Positions 51,515-60,920 of a stretch of DNA of 64,000 bases are shown here, piece by piece (positions within the stretch are counted from its first letter, which is position 1; every line of letters starts with the position of its first letter). The stretch is from positions 2,352,001 through 2,416,000 of the forward strand of contig NZ_AP024745.1 of assembly GCF_019704555.1 (NCBI RefSeq). The letters run 5' to 3'. The DNA comes from Actinoplanes sp. L3-i22. GTDB taxonomy: Bacteria; Actinomycetota; Actinomycetes; Mycobacteriales; Micromonosporaceae. The notes beneath the pieces are model-generated. The model did not search any database. It worked only from the letters and a program-made list of their open reading frames with translations, and was not told where the DNA came from. A program made the position numbers and the translations under genes.

Positions 51515-53359
51515 GTGCCTGAGGATCCGTTGCCCCCCGCCCGCACCCCCGACTGGAGCCGGACCGACTGGCTGCGCTTCGCCGACCGCATGCTCGCCGC
51601 GGCCGGCCGGCACGCGAGCCCCGGCTTCGCCCGCTACGACCTGCCCGGTGCCGAGGGTGGTTACGGCCACGACGTGGACGGCCTGGAAGGCTTCGCGCGG
51701 ACGTTCCTGATGTCCGGTTTCCGGATCGCCGGGGCGCGCGGCGTAGGCGTCGACGAGCTGATCGAGCGGTACGCGACCGGCCTGGCCACCGGCGTCGACC
51801 CGGCCTCGCCGGAGCGCTGGGTCCGGCTCACCGAGCACGGCCAGGCCAAGGTCGAGGCGGCCAGCATCGCGCTGATCCTGGACCTGACCCGCCCGTGGAT
51901 CTGGGACCGGCTGGACGACGGCGTGCGGGAGCGGGTGGTGGACTACCTGTCGCCGGTGGTCGGCGACGACACCTACCCGCAGATCAACTGGGTCTGGTTC
52001 CGGCTGGTCACGCAGACGTTCCTGCGCTCGGTCGGCGGCCCGTGGTCGGCCGCCGACATCGAGTCCGACCTGGCCGCGCACGACTCGTTCCGGCGCGCCG
52101 ACGGCTGGCTGTCGGACGGGCCGAAGCGGGCCTACGACCACTACACCGGCTGGGCGCTGCACCTGTACCCGATCCTCTGGGGCCGGATGCGCGGCGCCAC
52201 CCCGGACAAGCGCTGGGTTGACGACCTCGACCGGTTCCTGCAGGACGCGGTCGCGCTGATCGGCGGGGACGGGTCGCCGCTGCTGCAGGGGCGCAGCCTG
52301 ATCTACCGGTTCGCGGCAGCGGCGCCGTTCTGGGCCGGCGTGCTCGCCGAGGTGCCGTCGACGTCGCCCGGGCAGCTGCGGCACGCCGCCGACCGGATCG
52401 TGCGGCACTTCGCCGATCGGGGCGCGCCGGACGCGGACGGGCTGCTCAGCATGGGGTGGCACGGACCGTGGCGGCGGCTCGCGCAGTCGTACTCCGGGCC
52501 CGGCTCGCCGTACTGGGCGAGCAAGGGGCTGCTCGGGATCGCGCTGCCGGCCGACCATCCGGTGTGGACCGCGCCGGCCGAGCCGCTGCCGATCGAGCGC
52601 GGCGACTTCCTGCGGGTGGCGCGCGCGCCGGGCTGGGTGATCTCCGGGACCCGGGCCGACGGGATCGTGCGGGTGACCAACCACGGGACCGATCACGGGT
52701 TCGTGGGGCAGGCGCACGCGGACTCGCCGCTCTACGCGCGGCTCGGCTACTCGACGGCGACCGCGCCGGTGCTCGACGAGTCCGGGTGGACCGATCCGGT
52801 GGACCAGTCGGTGGTCCTGGTCGACGCGGGCGGCCGGACGACGCATCGCAGCGGCATGCGGCTCATCGCCGTACGCGAAGAAGGTCTTGCCGGCTCGGCC
52901 GGCCCGGTTTTTTGGGCGACCTCGTGGAAGACCGGTCCCGATCACGGTGAGGGGCGGGCCGCGGAGCTTCGCGAGGCGGGGCACCTCACCGTCGTCTCAC
53001 TGGTCCGAGGGTCCTACGAGGTGCGGCTGGCCCGGGTCGACGCGGCTTCGCCGGAGGCGGTCCGGCTGCGGATCGGCGGCTGGACCGGCCCGCTCTCGCG
53101 CCTGTCCGCGATCCTGCCGCCCGGCGGCGGGTCCGGAACCGATCAGCACGCGGACGCCGGGCCGCTGGCCGGCCCGGTGCGCGTGCCCTGGATCGACCAC
53201 CCGGTCCGGGTGGGCGTCTGGACCGCCACCCTCATCGGACTCGGCGCCGGCCTGCCCGAGGACCCGCGCTGCGCCGTCGAGATCGGCGACGACGTGCGGG
53301 TCACCTGGCCGGACGGCGTGCGCACGCGTCACCACAACGTTCTGGAGGAGATGGGATGA
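51515..53359 (+). CDS. DUF2264 family protein
   Basis: A 614-residue protein without signal peptide. The first about 370 residues are an alpha-toroid typical of DUF2264 (DWLRFADRMLAAAG, GGYGHDVDGLEGFARTFLMSGFR, WVWFRLVTQTFLRSVGG), followed by a beta-rich C-terminal domain. The family recurs in pectin and uronate loci but has no settled activity; the fold suggests a lyase- or hydrolase-like (alpha/alpha)6 enzyme. GTG start with GGAGGG 8 bp upstream. First gene of the plus-strand operon and overlaps the binding-protein gene by 4 bp. Confidence 0.85.
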   Translation: MPEDPLPPARTPDWSRTDWLRFADRMLAAAGRHASPGFARYDLPGAEGGYGHDVDGLEGFARTFLMSGFRIAGARGVGVDELIERYATGLATGVDPASPERWVRLTEHGQAKVEAASIALILDLTRPWIWDRLDDGVRERVVDYLSPVVGDDTYPQINWVWFRLVTQTFLRSVGGPWSAADIESDLAAHDSFRRADGWLSDGPKRAYDHYTGWALHLYPILWGRMRGATPDKRWVDDLDRFLQDAVALIGGDGSPLLQGRSLIYRFAAAAPFWAGVLAEVPSTSPGQLRHAADRIVRHFADRGAPDADGLLSMGWHGPWRRLAQSYSGPGSPYWASKGLLGIALPADHPVWTAPAEPLPIERGDFLRVARAPGWVISGTRADGIVRVTNHGTDHGFVGQAHADSPLYARLGYSTATAPVLDESGWTDPVDQSVVLVDAGGRTTHRSGMRLIAVREEGLAGSAGPVFWATSWKTGPDHGEGRAAELREAGHLTVVSLVRGSYEVRLARVDAASPEAVRLRIGGWTGPLSRLSAILPPGGGSGTDQHADAGPLAGPVRVPWIDHPVRVGVWTATLIGLGAGLPEDPRCAVEIGDDVRVTWPDGVRTRHHNVLEEMG

Positions 53360-54657
53360 AACGCTCAATAGCCGCTGTCCTCGGCGCTGTCACGGCGCTC
53401 TCGCTCACGCTGACCGGGTGCGGTTCGGGTGACGACGAGGGGGGTGCCGACGGAAAGACCACGCTCACCCTGGCGGGCTGGAGCCTGGCCACCACGCCCG
53501 AGTTCAAGGTGCTCGCCGACGGGTTCCACGCCGCGAACCCGGACCTCACGGTCGAGCTCAAGGAGTACGACCCGAAGAACTACGACACCCAGATGATCGC
53601 GGACCTGGCGGCCGGCAAGGCCCCGGACGTCTACGTGCAGAAGACGTTGAAGAACTTCTACACGTACCAGAACGGCAAGCAGCTGCTCGACGTCTCGGAC
53701 GTCGCGTCCGGGCTCGGCTCGACCACCAACGGGCTCTCGGCCTACCAGGTCGAGGGCAAGACGTACGCGATCCCGTACCGGCAGGACTCCTGGGTCATCT
53801 ACTACAACCGGGCGCTCTTCGACCAGGCCAAGGTGAAGTACCCGGACGCGTCGTGGACCTGGGACGACTACGCCGCGGCCGGCAAGCAGCTGACCACCGG
53901 GCTGAAGGCGGCCGGGTCCAAGGCGCTCGGCATCTACGAGCACACCTGGCAGTCGACGCTGCAGGGCTTCGCGCTCGCGCAGACCCCCGGCGCGGACCTG
54001 AACAGCGGGAACTTCGGGTACCTCAAGCCGTACTACACCCGCGCGGTGGATCTGCAGAAGGCCGGCGCGCAGGTCGGGCTCGGCGACGCGACCACCAACA
54101 ACCTGACCTACCAGGCGCAGTTCGGCAAGCAGCAGGCGGCCATGATGACCATGGGCACCTGGTACATCGCGACGCTGCTCAGCCAGCAGAAGAGCGGCGA
54201 CGCGGACAAGTTCGAGTGGGGCATCGCGCCGGCGCCGCAGCTGGACAAGTCCACCACCGGCCTGTCCGCCACCCCGGTCACCTTCGCCGACCCGACCGGG
54301 ATGGGGATCAACCCCAAGATCAACAAAGACAAGATCGACACTGCCAAGAAATTCCTTGCGTACGTCGGTAGCGCGGACGCCGCGAAAGCGCTCGCCGGGA
54401 TCGGCATCACGCCGGCGAACACCGACGCCGCGGCCGACACCATCTTCGCGATCCCGGGCGTGCCGACCGACGCCGTGTCCAAGTTCGCGTTCACCAAGCA
54501 CGACACCAAGCCGGAGAACCCGGTCGGCAAGTACACCGCGCCGCTGCAGAACATCCTCAACGACCTGCACACCGGAGTGCTGTCCGGCACGACGGACATC
54601 GACACCGCCATCGCGCAGGCGCAGGACAAGGCCAAGAACGAGGTACTGAACAAGTGA
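53356..54657 (+). CDS. Sugar-binding lipoprotein of ABC transporter
   Basis: A 433-residue extracellular solute-binding protein. Signal and lipobox MKRSIAAVLG...LTGC put the lipidated Cys at 22. Family-1 features include LTLAGWSLATTPEFKVLADGF and YAIPYRQDSWVIYYN. Start overlaps the DUF2264 stop (ATGA). It delivers a uronate-containing oligosaccharide, by context, to the two permeases that follow. Confidence 0.92.
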   Translation: MKRSIAAVLGAVTALSLTLTGCGSGDDEGGADGKTTLTLAGWSLATTPEFKVLADGFHAANPDLTVELKEYDPKNYDTQMIADLAAGKAPDVYVQKTLKNFYTYQNGKQLLDVSDVASGLGSTTNGLSAYQVEGKTYAIPYRQDSWVIYYNRALFDQAKVKYPDASWTWDDYAAAGKQLTTGLKAAGSKALGIYEHTWQSTLQGFALAQTPGADLNSGNFGYLKPYYTRAVDLQKAGAQVGLGDATTNNLTYQAQFGKQQAAMMTMGTWYIATLLSQQKSGDADKFEWGIAPAPQLDKSTTGLSATPVTFADPTGMGINPKINKDKIDTAKKFLAYVGSADAAKALAGIGITPANTDAAADTIFAIPGVPTDAVSKFAFTKHDTKPENPVGKYTAPLQNILNDLHTGVLSGTTDIDTAIAQAQDKAKNEVLNK

Positions 54658-55559
54658 CCACCGTGAGCCCGGCCCCGTCGCGACGGGGCCGGGTGACCGC
54701 CCGGAACACACTGCTCGGCTGGAGTTTCCTGCTGCCGAACTTCGTCGGCTTCGCGGTGCTCACCATGGTGCCGGTGGTGCTGCTGTTCTACTACGCGTTC
54801 ACCACCTGGGACATCTTCGGCGGCGCCGAGTGGTCCGGGCTGGACAACGCGCGGCAGATGATGCACGACAGCAGCTTCTGGACCGCGGTCAAGAACACCG
54901 TCTACTACACGGTCTTCCACATCCCGCTCACGCTGGTGGCGTCGCTCGGGCTGGCGGTGCTGCTGAACAAGCGGCTGCGGGCGGTGGCCTTCTTCCGTAC
55001 CGTCGCGTTCTTTCCCTACATCGCGTCGATCGTGGCGGTCGCGCAGGTCTGGAACATGCTGTTCAGCCCGGGGTACGGGCCGGTCAACGCGATCCTGCGG
55101 GCGGTCGGCGTCGACAACCCGCCGGGCTGGACCACCTCCGCGGACTGGTCGATGCCGGCGGTGATCCTGGTCGGCACGTGGCGGGAGATGGGCTACTTCA
55201 TGCTGATCTTCCTGGCCGGGCTGCAGACCGTGCCGGGCGAGCTCTACGAGGCGGCCCGGGTCGACGGCGCCAACGCGTGGCAGCGGCTGCGGGCGGTGAC
55301 CCTGCCCTGCCTGCGCCCGACCACGTTCTTCGTCGTGGTGATGCTGACCATCAACAGCTTCAAGGTGCTCGACCTGATCCTGGTGATGACCAACGGCGGC
55401 CCCGGCCAGTCCACGCTCGTGCTGGCCCAGTACGTCTACCGCAAGGGCTTCGAGGAGAACCAGTTCGGCTACGCGTCCGCGGTGTCGGTGGTGCTCTTCC
55501 TGCTCTGCTTCCTGGTGACCATGGTCCAGTTCGTGGTCAACCGGCGAAGGGAGGCTTGA
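54654..55559 (+). CDS. Carbohydrate ABC transporter permease (MalF-type)
   Basis: A 301-residue permease with about six helices; the EAA loop is LYEAARVDGANAWQRLRAVTLP. GTG start overlaps the previous stop as GTGA. No ATPase gene is in the operon, so a shared MsiK-type ATPase is expected. Confidence 0.93.
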   Translation: MTTVSPAPSRRGRVTARNTLLGWSFLLPNFVGFAVLTMVPVVLLFYYAFTTWDIFGGAEWSGLDNARQMMHDSSFWTAVKNTVYYTVFHIPLTLVASLGLAVLLNKRLRAVAFFRTVAFFPYIASIVAVAQVWNMLFSPGYGPVNAILRAVGVDNPPGWTTSADWSMPAVILVGTWREMGYFMLIFLAGLQTVPGELYEAARVDGANAWQRLRAVTLPCLRPTTFFVVVMLTINSFKVLDLILVMTNGGPGQSTLVLAQYVYRKGFEENQFGYASAVSVVLFLLCFLVTMVQFVVNRRREA

Positions 55560-56440
55560 TGACCACGCTTTTAACCCCTGCTTCGGTACGGACCCAGGCG
55601 CCGCCCCCGGGCCGGCGGACCGGCAACCGGCTCGGCCGGCTCCTCGGCTACCTCGCGATGCTCGTCGCGTCGATCGCGGTGCTGCTGCCCTTCTACTGGA
55701 TGATCGTCTCGTCGCTGAAGACCAACAACGAGGTCTTCACGCTGCCGGTGACGTGGCTCCCGGCGAAGCCGCAGTGGCACCACTACGTCGACATCTGGAC
55801 CCGGTCGGACATGACCACCTGGCTCGGGAACACCATGCTGCTCTCCGTGGCGGTGACGTTCCTGCAGGTGCTGACCGGCAGCTTCGCGGCGTACGGCTTC
55901 GCGAAGATCCGGTTCCCCGGGCGGGACGCGCTGTTCCTGCTGTACATCGGCACGCTGGCGGTGCCGTGGCAGTCGTACATGATCCCGCAGTTCGTGCTGC
56001 TCTCGAAGTTCCACCTGTCGAACACGCTCTGGGCGATCATCGCGATCCAGGCGTTCGGCGCGCTCGGCGTCTTCCTGATGAAGCAGTTCTACGAGTCGAT
56101 CCCGGACGAGCTGGTCGACGCGGCCCGGATCGACGGGATGAGCGAGTACGGCATCTACCGCCGGATCATGCTCCCGCTCTCCACCCCGGCGCTGGCCAGC
56201 CTCGCCCTGCTCACCCTGGTCAGCACGTGGAACGACTTCCTCGGGCCGCTGCTCTACCTGCGCTCCAGCGACCTGTGGACGATCCAGCTCGGCCTGCGCA
56301 CGTTCATCAGCCAGTACAGCGCCGAGTACGCCCTGATCATGACCGGGTCGGTGCTGTCCGTGCTGCCGATCGTGGTGATCTTCCTGCTCGGCCAGCGGTA
56401 CTTCGTCGAGGGCGTCGCGACGACGGGACTCAAGGGATGA
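55559..56440 (+). CDS. Carbohydrate ABC transporter permease (MalG-type)
   Basis: A 293-residue permease; EAA loop LVDAARIDGMSEYGIYRRIMLP and C-terminal YFVEGVATTGLKG are typical. The ATG overlaps the previous stop by one base (TGATG), with AAGGGAGG upstream. Confidence 0.93.
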   Translation: MTTLLTPASVRTQAPPPGRRTGNRLGRLLGYLAMLVASIAVLLPFYWMIVSSLKTNNEVFTLPVTWLPAKPQWHHYVDIWTRSDMTTWLGNTMLLSVAVTFLQVLTGSFAAYGFAKIRFPGRDALFLLYIGTLAVPWQSYMIPQFVLLSKFHLSNTLWAIIAIQAFGALGVFLMKQFYESIPDELVDAARIDGMSEYGIYRRIMLPLSTPALASLALLTLVSTWNDFLGPLLYLRSSDLWTIQLGLRTFISQYSAEYALIMTGSVLSVLPIVVIFLLGQRYFVEGVATTGLKG

Positions 56441-57048
56441 GACGGCATCTCGGCCCGATCTTCGACCTGACCTACCTGGTCCTGATGACGAACGTGCTGC
56501 TGTCCGTGACGGTGCTGCCGCTCTTCTTCGTCCCGCTCGCCGCGCCGCTCGCGGCCCCGGCCCTGTGCGCCGCGTTCGCCGTCTTCGCCGGGCACCCCGG
56601 CCCGGTCGCGGGCACGTTCCTGCGGGCCTGGTGGGCCACGCTCCGGAAGGCGACCGCGCTCGGCGGGCTGGCCGCCGGCGCGCTCGTGCTGCTCGGGGCG
56701 GACATCCGGGCGGCGTGGGGGCGGCCGGCCGGCGCGGCGCTGATCCCGGTGCTCGCCGTGCTGATCGTGCTGGTGCTGGCGACCACGCTGCTGAGCCTGG
56801 TCGCGCTGGCCGAGCGGCCCGGCGCGCGCCTGCGGGACGTGCTGCGGGCGAGCCTGCTGCTGAGCGTGCGCCGCTGGTACCTGACGCTGCCGTCGCTGCT
56901 CGTGCTGGTGCTGTTCCAGGGCCTGTTCATGGCGAAACCGGTGCTCGCGTTCGCGCTGGCGGCGAGCCCGCTGCTCTACGCGGTCTGGGCGAACAGCCGG
57001 TACACGCTGGCGCCCGTCCTCATCCACCCTCAAGGAAGGACCCTATGA
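56437..57048 (+). CDS. YesL-like DUF624 membrane protein
   Basis: A 203-residue membrane protein with about five helices (LTYLVLMTNVLLSVTVLPLFFVPLAAPLA at the N-terminus). It fits the DUF624/YesL family, which in Bacillus and actinobacteria lies beside rhamnogalacturonan or other polysaccharide importers; its function is unknown, probably accessory to transport. It overlaps both neighbours by 4 bp. Confidence 0.78.
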   Translation: MRRHLGPIFDLTYLVLMTNVLLSVTVLPLFFVPLAAPLAAPALCAAFAVFAGHPGPVAGTFLRAWWATLRKATALGGLAAGALVLLGADIRAAWGRPAGAALIPVLAVLIVLVLATTLLSLVALAERPGARLRDVLRASLLLSVRRWYLTLPSLLVLVLFQGLFMAKPVLAFALAASPLLYAVWANSRYTLAPVLIHPQGRTL

Positions 57049-58115
57049 CGGCGATCGACGTGACCGCCGCCGCGGTGACCGCGGCACTGTCCATCATCGA
57101 CGCGAATCTGGCCGAGTTCGGCGACCGGTATCCCGACGACACCACGGTCGGCGACCGCTATCCGATGCGGGCCGCCAACACCGGCTGGACCACGAGTTTC
57201 TGGCCCGGGATGATCTGGCTGGCGCACGACCTGACCGGGGACGAGAGGTATCTGGCGGCGGGGACGGACCACGTGCGGAGCTTCGCGTCGCGGGTCGCCG
57301 ACCGGGTCGACGTCGACACGCATGACCTGGGCTTTCTGTACACGCTGTCGTGCGTGACGGCCTATCGCCGTACCGGCGAGAAGCGGGCGAAGCAGGCGGC
57401 GCTGGCGGCGGCCGACCACCTCCTGGCTCGCGTCCTGGAACCGGCCGGGATCATTCAGGCGTGGGGTGACCTGCGGGATCCGGCGCAGCGCGGGCGGACG
57501 ATCATCGACAGCCTGATGAACACGCCGCTGCTGTTCTGGGCATCTGCGGAGACCGGGGACCCGCGCTACGCCGACGCGGCGCGACGGCACGCGGAGCAGT
57601 TGCGGGACCACATCCTGCGGCCGGACGGGAGCACGTTCCACACGTTCTACTGGGATCCGGTGTCCGGGGAGCCGCTGCGCGGGGAGACCGAGCAGGGGCA
57701 CGCGGACGACTCGTGCTGGGCGCGCGGGCAGGCGTGGGGGATCTACGGGTTCTACCTGAACTATCGGCACACCGGCGACGCCTCGTTCCTCGCGGCGGCG
57801 CAACGGTGTGCGGATCACTTTCCGGCTGACGACGTACCTTATTGGGATTTGTCGCTCGTCGATGTGGAGCGGGATTCCTCGGCGGCGGCGATCGCGGTCT
57901 GCGGGCTGCTGGCGCTCGGGCGCCGGGACGCCGCGGGAACCGTCCTCGGCTCGCTGATCAGCGACTACACCAGCCCCGGGAACGCGCTGCTGCGGCACGG
58001 CGTCTACGACAAACCCAAGGGGATCGGGGTCGACGAGGGCACCCTGTGGGGCGACTACTTCTACCTCGAAGCACTGACCCGCGTGACCCGTCCCGACTGG
58101 ACCGACCCCTGGTAA
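57045..58115 (+). CDS. GH88 unsaturated glucuronyl hydrolase
   Basis: A 356-residue cytoplasmic (alpha/alpha)6 enzyme. GH88 stretches are clear: TSFWPGMIWLAHDLTGDERYL, THDLGFLYTLS (Asp nucleophile/ligand), IIDSLMNTPLLFWAS (catalytic Asp) and DDSCWARGQAWGIYGF. It hydrates the 4,5-unsaturated uronic acid at the end of lyase products, freeing 4-deoxy-5-keto-uronate. GH88 members usually act on unsaturated glucuronate disaccharides, which favours a glucuronate polymer over plain pectin; a GH105-type pectin role is less likely. Confidence 0.92.
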   Translation: MTAIDVTAAAVTAALSIIDANLAEFGDRYPDDTTVGDRYPMRAANTGWTTSFWPGMIWLAHDLTGDERYLAAGTDHVRSFASRVADRVDVDTHDLGFLYTLSCVTAYRRTGEKRAKQAALAAADHLLARVLEPAGIIQAWGDLRDPAQRGRTIIDSLMNTPLLFWASAETGDPRYADAARRHAEQLRDHILRPDGSTFHTFYWDPVSGEPLRGETEQGHADDSCWARGQAWGIYGFYLNYRHTGDASFLAAAQRCADHFPADDVPYWDLSLVDVERDSSAAAIAVCGLLALGRRDAAGTVLGSLISDYTSPGNALLRHGVYDKPKGIGVDEGTLWGDYFYLEALTRVTRPDWTDPW

Positions 58116-58124
58116 GGAGCTGTC

Positions 58125-58949
58125 ATGGACTACAAGTACCACTGCTACATCCCGGCCGAGAACGGCCGCAACGAGCTGCCGTTCAACCCGTGCTCGCTGC
58201 TCGACTTCACGCTGCTGCGGCTCGGCGCCGGTGAGTCCTGGTCCGGCGAGTCCGGCGACCGGGAGATCCTGGCGGTGATCCTCAGCGGGAAGGCCACGTT
58301 CACCGTCGGTGGCGTCAAGTTCGCCGAGGTGGGCGGGCGGCCGAACGTGTTCTCCGGCAAACCGCACTCGGTCTACGTTCCGGCCGGGTCGGACGTCACC
58401 GTGGAGGCGCACGGGCCGGTCGAGATCGCGCTGCCCAGCGCGCCGTCCGACCTGGTCACCGAGCCGTATGTGATCGCGCCCGCGCAGGTGGCGGCCGGGC
58501 GGTGGGGGGCGGCCAACTTCGGGCGCACCTACCACCAGATCCTGACCGAGATCGCCCAGCCGGAGCTGCCCGCGCGGCGGCTGATCGTGGGGGAGACGTT
58601 CACGCCGAGCGGGAACTGGAGCACGTACCCGCCGCACCGGCACAAGGTGGACAACCTGCCGGCCGAGGCGGCGCACGAGGAGATGTACTACTTCAAGGTG
58701 TCGCCGGGCGACGGCTTCGGGATCTGCCGGATGTACACCGACGAGGGGTACGAGGAGAACTTCACCGTCCGCGACCACGGGGTCCACATGATGCCGGAGG
58801 GGTATCACACCGTGGTCAGCGCGCCCGGGTACATCACGTACTACCTGTGGTTCCTGGCCGGGACGCAGCGGACCCAGGGGGCGTTGGAGGACGTCGACCT
58901 GAAGTGGGTGGGTAAGGCCGTGCCGCTGCTGAGGGACCTGGGGCATTGA
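58125..58949 (+). CDS. 5-keto-4-deoxyuronate isomerase of the IolB/KduI family
   Basis: A 274-residue double-cupin isomerase. The metal site appears as PPHRHKVDNLPAEAAHEEMYYF (two His, one Glu) with a later His near HMMPEGYHTVV. This pattern is closer to IolB (5-deoxyglucuronate isomerase) than to classical KduI, but the position between GH88 and KduD argues that it works as the uronate isomerase, converting 5-keto-4-deoxyuronate to 2,5-diketo-3-deoxygluconate. RBS AAGGAG 7 bp before the ATG. No other inositol genes are near. Confidence 0.82.
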   Translation: MDYKYHCYIPAENGRNELPFNPCSLLDFTLLRLGAGESWSGESGDREILAVILSGKATFTVGGVKFAEVGGRPNVFSGKPHSVYVPAGSDVTVEAHGPVEIALPSAPSDLVTEPYVIAPAQVAAGRWGAANFGRTYHQILTEIAQPELPARRLIVGETFTPSGNWSTYPPHRHKVDNLPAEAAHEEMYYFKVSPGDGFGICRMYTDEGYEENFTVRDHGVHMMPEGYHTVVSAPGYITYYLWFLAGTQRTQGALEDVDLKWVGKAVPLLRDLGH

Positions 58950-59710
58950 CGATTCTGGACCCGTTCCGGCTGGACGGGCGGGTCGCGCTGGTCACCGGCG
59001 GGAACCGGGGGATCGGGCGGGCCGTGGCCGTGGGGCTGGCCTCGGCCGGGGCTTCGGTGGCGGTGCTGTCCCGCTCCGCGCCGCCGGAGCGCGAGGAGCA
59101 AATCGGAAATGTCGGGTCTGGGGCGACCGCTCAGTGGATTCGCGGTGATCTTGCGGACTTCGACCCCGGGGCGGTCGTCGGTCAGGTGGTGGACTCGCTC
59201 GGCCGGCTCGACATCCTGGTCAACAACGCCGGGATCATCCGGCGGGCGGACGCCGTCGACACCACCGATCAGGACTGGGCCGACGTGATCGGGGTCGACC
59301 TGGACGCGGTGTTCCGGCTCTGCCGGGCCGCCGGGCGGGTGATGCTCGCCCAGGAACGCGGCTCGATCATCAACGTGGCGTCGATGCTGTCGTTCCAGGG
59401 CGGCATCCGGGTGCCGGCCTACGCGGCGGCCAAGCACGGCGTGGTCGGGCTGACGAAAGCGCTGGCCAACGAGTGGGCCGGGCGCGGGGTCAACGTGAAC
59501 GCGATCGCGCCGGGCTACATCGCCACGGACAACACCGCGGCGCTGCGCGCCGACGCGCGGCGGGACGCGGCCATTGTGGAGCGGATTCCGGCGGGCCGCT
59601 GGGGCACACCCGAAGACCTTGCGGGTACGGCGGTGTTCCTCGCGTCCGATGCCGCCCGCTACGTACACGGCGCGGTCATCCCGGTCGACGGTGGTTGGCT
59701 GGCCCGCTGA
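58946..59710 (+). CDS. kduD: 2-dehydro-3-deoxy-D-gluconate 5-dehydrogenase (KduD-type SDR)
   Basis: A 254-residue SDR with GGNRGIG, NNAGIIRR, Ser in NVASMLSFQGG and Y-x-x-x-K in AYAAAKHGV. The NNAGIIRRADA and SFQGGIRVPAYAAAKHG stretches are characteristic of KduD. It reduces 2,5-diketo-3-deoxygluconate to 2-keto-3-deoxygluconate. The start is TTG, overlapping the previous stop as TTGA. KDG kinase and aldolase are not in the window. Confidence 0.88.
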   Translation: MTILDPFRLDGRVALVTGGNRGIGRAVAVGLASAGASVAVLSRSAPPEREEQIGNVGSGATAQWIRGDLADFDPGAVVGQVVDSLGRLDILVNNAGIIRRADAVDTTDQDWADVIGVDLDAVFRLCRAAGRVMLAQERGSIINVASMLSFQGGIRVPAYAAAKHGVVGLTKALANEWAGRGVNVNAIAPGYIATDNTAALRADARRDAAIVERIPAGRWGTPEDLAGTAVFLASDAARYVHGAVIPVDGGWLAR

Positions 59711-59714
59711 GGTT

Positions 59715-60248
59715 TTAGGAGCGGCGCTCGGTGGTGACCAAGGTGTCGGTCTCGCCGGGCGCCTGCGGCTCGCGGGTGGTGCGCTCGACCTCGACGAACC
59801 CGGCCTTGGCCGCGACGGCTGCCGACGCCGCGTTTGCCGCGTCGAAGCGGACGGCGACCCGCTCCACCCCGTCGAGGGTGAGCGCCACCCGGGTCAGGGC
59901 GCCCACGGCCGCGGTCATCCAGCCGCGGCCGGCCCACGCCGTACGCATCCAGTAGCCGATCTCCAGCGTGCCCGGCCCCAACCGGGTCATCAGGCCGATC
60001 GAGCCGACCAGATCGCCGACCGTATTGAAGATCGCGTAGTTGAACTCGGTCCCGTCCGCCCAGTTCTTCACCGACCGCTCGATGAACTCGCGGTTCTCCT
60101 CGACGCGGTAGTCGTCGTGCGCCCAGGGCATGAACGGCTTGAGTTCCGGGAGTGACTCGTTGACCGCGGCCGCGGCCTCGGCGGCCCACGCCGGCTCCCA
60201 ACGTTTCAGGACAAGTTCCCCGGCGTTAATCATTTCAGGCGCGTCCAT
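59715..60248 (-). CDS. GNAT N-acetyltransferase (RimJ/RimL-like)
   Basis: A 177-residue GNAT protein. The acetyl-CoA loop region is IGYWMRTAWAGRGWMTAAVGAL (R-x-x-G-x-G/A variant) and the C-terminal part has NAASAAVAAKAGFVEVERT. It resembles ribosomal-protein or amino-sugar/antibiotic acetyltransferases; the substrate is unknown. It converges on kduD with only 4 bp between stops. Confidence 0.87.
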   Translation of the reverse strand: MDAPEMINAGELVLKRWEPAWAAEAAAAVNESLPELKPFMPWAHDDYRVEENREFIERSVKNWADGTEFNYAIFNTVGDLVGSIGLMTRLGPGTLEIGYWMRTAWAGRGWMTAAVGALTRVALTLDGVERVAVRFDAANAASAAVAAKAGFVEVERTTREPQAPGETDTLVTTERRS

Positions 60249-60449
60249 GGCGGCCAGCGTGCTCCATCGACGCGTCCGCGGGCAAACCCAATTCGGGAGT
60301 CACGGCGGGTCCAGTTTCCACGCCGTGTGGTGCATCGGCACCGTTTCCCCGGACTCCGCGCACGCTCCGGATTGTTTCGATTACGTTGCGATACCGGACG
60401 AGCGGGACGGTCACCGGGACCGCCCGCGATCTCAAAGGGGAGAACGACC

Positions 60450-60908
60450 ATGAGCACGGCCACGTACGCACCGACCAGCCCACAGGTCACTCCGTTCGGT
60501 CCGCTGGGCGACCAGCAATTCGGACAGTGGGGGAGCCCGCAGCAGTTCGGGCAGCAGGGCGGCCTTCCCGGGCTGCACCAGCAGTTCGGGCAGCAGGGCG
60601 GGATTCCCGGGCTGCACCCGCAGCAACTGCAGCACGCCGTGCAACCGCAGCAGATCCAGCAGATCATCGCCCAGCAGATCCAGCAGCAGCAGATCCACCA
60701 GGCGATCGCTCAGCAGCAGGCCCAGCAGCAGATCCAGCAGGCGATCGCCCAGCAGATCCAGCACCAGATCCAGCAGCAGCAGGTCCAGCAGGCCATCGCG
60801 CAGCAGATCCAGCAGCAGATGGTCCAGCAGTCGATGGCGCGGCAGTGGCAGCAGCCGCTCGGCGGCAACTACGGCAACCCGTTCCAGCACCTGCCCATGT
60901 GGAACTGA
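60450..60908 (+). CDS. Glutamine-rich low-complexity protein
   Basis: A 152-residue protein, about 40% Gln overall. Residues 20-60 hold two copies of QQFGQQGG-L/I-PGLH. Residues 58-138 are almost only Q, I, A, V and H in a loose repeat of the kind QQIQQAIAQQ, predicted to form one long amphipathic helix or coiled coil. The end (WQQPLGGNYGNPFQHLPMWN) is different. It has no signal peptide. RBS GGGGAGAA before the ATG. The family is unknown to me; the composition is that of prion-like or scaffold proteins. It is the first gene of a three-gene unit with a 101-residue protein and a subtilase. Confidence 0.8.
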   Translation: MSTATYAPTSPQVTPFGPLGDQQFGQWGSPQQFGQQGGLPGLHQQFGQQGGIPGLHPQQLQHAVQPQQIQQIIAQQIQQQQIHQAIAQQQAQQQIQQAIAQQIQHQIQQQQVQQAIAQQIQQQMVQQSMARQWQQPLGGNYGNPFQHLPMWN

Positions 60909-60920
60909 CCGGAGCCGGCG

